33,431 nucleotides of DNA from an uncultured Eubacteriales bacterium. GTDB lineage: Bacteria > Bacillota > Clostridia > Lachnospirales > Lachnospiraceae. Under the pieces are notes generated by a model, which was not told the DNA's origin, ran no database searches, and worked only from the letters and a program-made list of their open reading frames with translations. The stretch is from the NCBI GenBank assembly GCA_900545175.1, contig UQYF01000032.1, forward strand, positions 1-33,431, in the 5' to 3' direction. Within the stretch, counting starts at the first letter, position 1. Every line of letters begins with the position of its first letter. Below, one piece after another: positions 31,873-33,431 of this stretch. Position numbers and translations under genes: made by a program.

Positions 31873-33431
31873 TTACTTTGCAAACACAACGGAAATTTTG
31901 ATTTCCTTTTCCGTCTCGCTCAGGTCAAATGCGCCGCCGTCTGCAACGCTCACACGCAGCTCATACAGTGTGCCGTCAGAAAGCTTATCCACGGCACTAC
32001 CTGCTTCATCCGTGATCGACCACAGTTCATTGCTGACCTCCGCCAACATTCCGTCCGCACCGTAGGCATAGAGCTTCAGCTCGGCAGTGCTTCCGGAAAG
32101 ATTGTTCATTCGGAACGAGACCGTCGTGTTGGGGTGGACGTTTTCGACTGTCACGGTGTTGCGCCAACTTGCAACCTCTCCCTCGCCGCCGTCCTGTTCA
32201 AACTGTGCCTGCGACAGCACGTTACGCGCGACCTTATCGAGATCGACCTTGCGGTACGGCATTTCGGGAAGATAGACGAAGCGGTCCTGCAAGCACAGCA
32301 GCTCCAAATAACCCGTCGGGCAGTAGAGCGCGTTGCCGCTGTTTCCGGCGTACATCCCGATGGCCATATTGTTGTAGCCAAACTTGTTGGAAACATCCAT
32401 CGTAAAGACGGTCTCGCCGGTGGCAAAGTCCAGAATGATGTACTGCCACATGCCGCTTTCCAGATCCTGCACATAGCCGTAGATATAGCCCGTCGCGGTG
32501 GAGAGTTTGAAAATTGATGTATCGCTCAGGTCATTTCGGGACCAGATACTCTTCATCTCATAGCCGGAATCGGTTTTGATGGTATCGACACGCTCCACAC
32601 CGGGAGCAATCATGCTGTTGCCCTTCGTCAGCCAGTTTGTGTCATAGATGTTGGCGTAGCTCTGGATGGAAGAGTCACTGTTTGGATCGGCAAGGCCTGC
32701 GCTGCCTGCGCCGAACCAGTTGCACACGATAGTGCTGACGGTGCCCTCACTGTCGTCATAGACGATGGCAGAGTTTTCAACCGCCACCTGATAGCCATCG
32801 GGCAGCTCATCCAGCACCGGCAGACTTGCAACGATCTCACCGGTCTTCATATCGAGCGCCAGCAGCTTGACGGGGTCTGCGTTGTCGGTGAACATCACAA
32901 GCTCCGGTGTCAGCGACGGAGAGCAGCCGCCGCCCCAGGCAAGACCGCCGCCGGTGGTCTTGTCGCCTTCGCCGCTGACTTTTGCGCCGACGCTCTCATA
33001 CGGTGTGCACCAGACGGCCTCAACGCCGTTATTCGCACGCAGCAGATAGCAGTTCTGGTTTGTCAGGATGACCGCACCGTCCTTGGAGGCGGCAATGCCG
33101 TTTTCTGCGCCCTCGCCGGGGGTAAGCTCATAAACAAAGACTGCGTTGGAGAGGTCAGCCTGCTCGCCATTGAGAATTGCGTCGATGGCGGAGTGCGCGA
33201 TATAGCCCAGCACACCCTGCTGCTCACGCTCCGGGTAGATGCGGAAGCCGCCGGTTGCAAACCAGAGGTTTCCATCGTAGTCAAAAACCACGGACAGAAG
33301 ATTCTGCGTCAGCTCCTTGCCGAGCGCAGCCTCGGCTGCCGCCTTGATGTCAATGTCCAGTACCTTTTCAAATTCAGGCAGGACGTTTCCTGCTTCATCG
33401 GTTGCCCGCAGCATCAGCACATGATTGTTGC
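31873..33431 (-). CDS. Large beta-rich (probably beta-propeller) protein, 5' end outside the window
   Basis: The open frame runs off the right edge, so only the last about 519 residues are seen and no start exists here. Recurrent strand phrases suggest blades of a propeller or PQQ-like repeat: VVFDYDGNLWFATGGFRIY, LLALDMKTGEIVASLPVLDE and IILDFATGETVFTMDVSNKF, with DMKTGE/DFATGE turns. An all-beta C-terminal domain (about the last 100 residues, SFRMNNLSGSTAELKLYAYG) follows. An extracellular or cell-surface location is likely, but the signal peptide is not in view. The DNA is clearly more GC-rich than the rest of the window and its codons prefer G/C at third positions, suggesting transfer or a contig join. 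Function is not recognised. Confidence 0.75.
   Translation of the reverse strand, partial: NNHVLMLRATDEAGNVLPEFEKVLDIDIKAAAEAALGKELTQNLLSVVFDYDGNLWFATGGFRIYPEREQQGVLGYIAHSAIDAILNGEQADLSNAVFVYELTPGEGAENGIAASKDGAVILTNQNCYLLRANNGVEAVWCTPYESVGAKVSGEGDKTTGGGLAWGGGCSPSLTPELVMFTDNADPVKLLALDMKTGEIVASLPVLDELPDGYQVAVENSAIVYDDSEGTVSTIVCNWFGAGSAGLADPNSDSSIQSYANIYDTNWLTKGNSMIAPGVERVDTIKTDSGYEMKSIWSRNDLSDTSIFKLSTATGYIYGYVQDLESGMWQYIILDFATGETVFTMDVSNKFGYNNMAIGMYAGNSGNALYCPTGYLELLCLQDRFVYLPEMPYRKVDLDKVARNVLSQAQFEQDGGEGEVASWRNTVTVENVHPNTTVSFRMNNLSGSTAELKLYAYGADGMLAEVSNELWSITDEAGSAVDKLSDGTLYELRVSVADGGAFDLSETEKEIKISVVFAK

Overview
The window looks like a chromosomal segment of a gut-type Clostridia (Firmicutes), most likely a Lachnospiraceae relative. 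The evidence is AT-rich DNA, strong AGGAGG-type ribosome binding sites, occasional TTG starts, sigma-A type promoters and the gene families present. Almost all genes lie on the minus strand. The exceptions are a broken LysR gene, an HxlR regulator and an esterase. No tRNA, rRNA, CRISPR array or complete insertion sequence was seen.

Left part (1-5.0 kb) is a rearranged zone. A LysR gene and a radical SAM/SPASM gene have both lost their 3' ends at one junction near 758-770. An intact DUF4143-type ATPase follows, preceded by six degenerate 40/41-bp repeats with internal dyads. Next is a frameshifted remnant of a DUF1848 gene that abuts the 3' end of a macrodomain-linked sirtuin (SirTM). The sirtuin's zinc-macrodomain partner lies just upstream of it. 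SirTM plus Zn-macrodomain is a known reversible protein ADP-ribosylation module, but its usual lipoyl-carrier targets are not in this window.

5.1-8.0 kb holds the most distinctive system. It is a RiPP-like locus of the ACGX type: a precursor with 17-residue ACGxACGx repeats, a radical SAM/SPASM maturase, a nitroreductase-family protein and a flavin/2x[4Fe-4S] protein. Three of the four genes carry lesions: a frameshift in the last precursor repeat, an internal deletion in the nitroreductase, and a lost 5' end beside a REP-like palindrome in the flavoprotein gene. The cluster therefore seems to be decaying or undergoing rapid change.

8.2-15.2 kb carries an orphan SUKH-3 immunity-like protein, an HxlR regulator, rubrerythrin, an HTH-Uma2 fusion, a two-component system with a typical direct-repeat operator, and an MscS channel. 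The 3' flank of the glycogen branching enzyme gene is a patchwork of decayed repeats and an eroded Lys/Glu-rich tail. At least three copies of a GGGACA...TGTCCC palindrome are dispersed at 5.7, 9.2 and 11.3 kb.

15.2-25.8 kb is metabolic: GlgB, a divergent alpha/beta hydrolase, and a sulfur amino acid block (MalY-type beta-lyase, trans-sulfuration PLP enzyme, M20 amidohydrolase, MetQ, MetI, MetN). The trans-sulfuration gene and metN share a 65-bp promoter/operator identical at 61 positions, which directly suggests one sulfur regulon.

25.8-31.5 kb is an envelope-stress/drug-response region: RR-ABC ATPase-permease-kinase, then PadR-DUF1700-DUF4097 with a PadR-like operator on a consensus promoter. 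The right edge (31.7-33.4 kb) switches to clearly more GC-rich DNA. It holds a partial, probably beta-propeller, protein whose 3' flank can fold as an H-type pseudoknot followed by a terminator. This could be recently transferred DNA or a contig junction.
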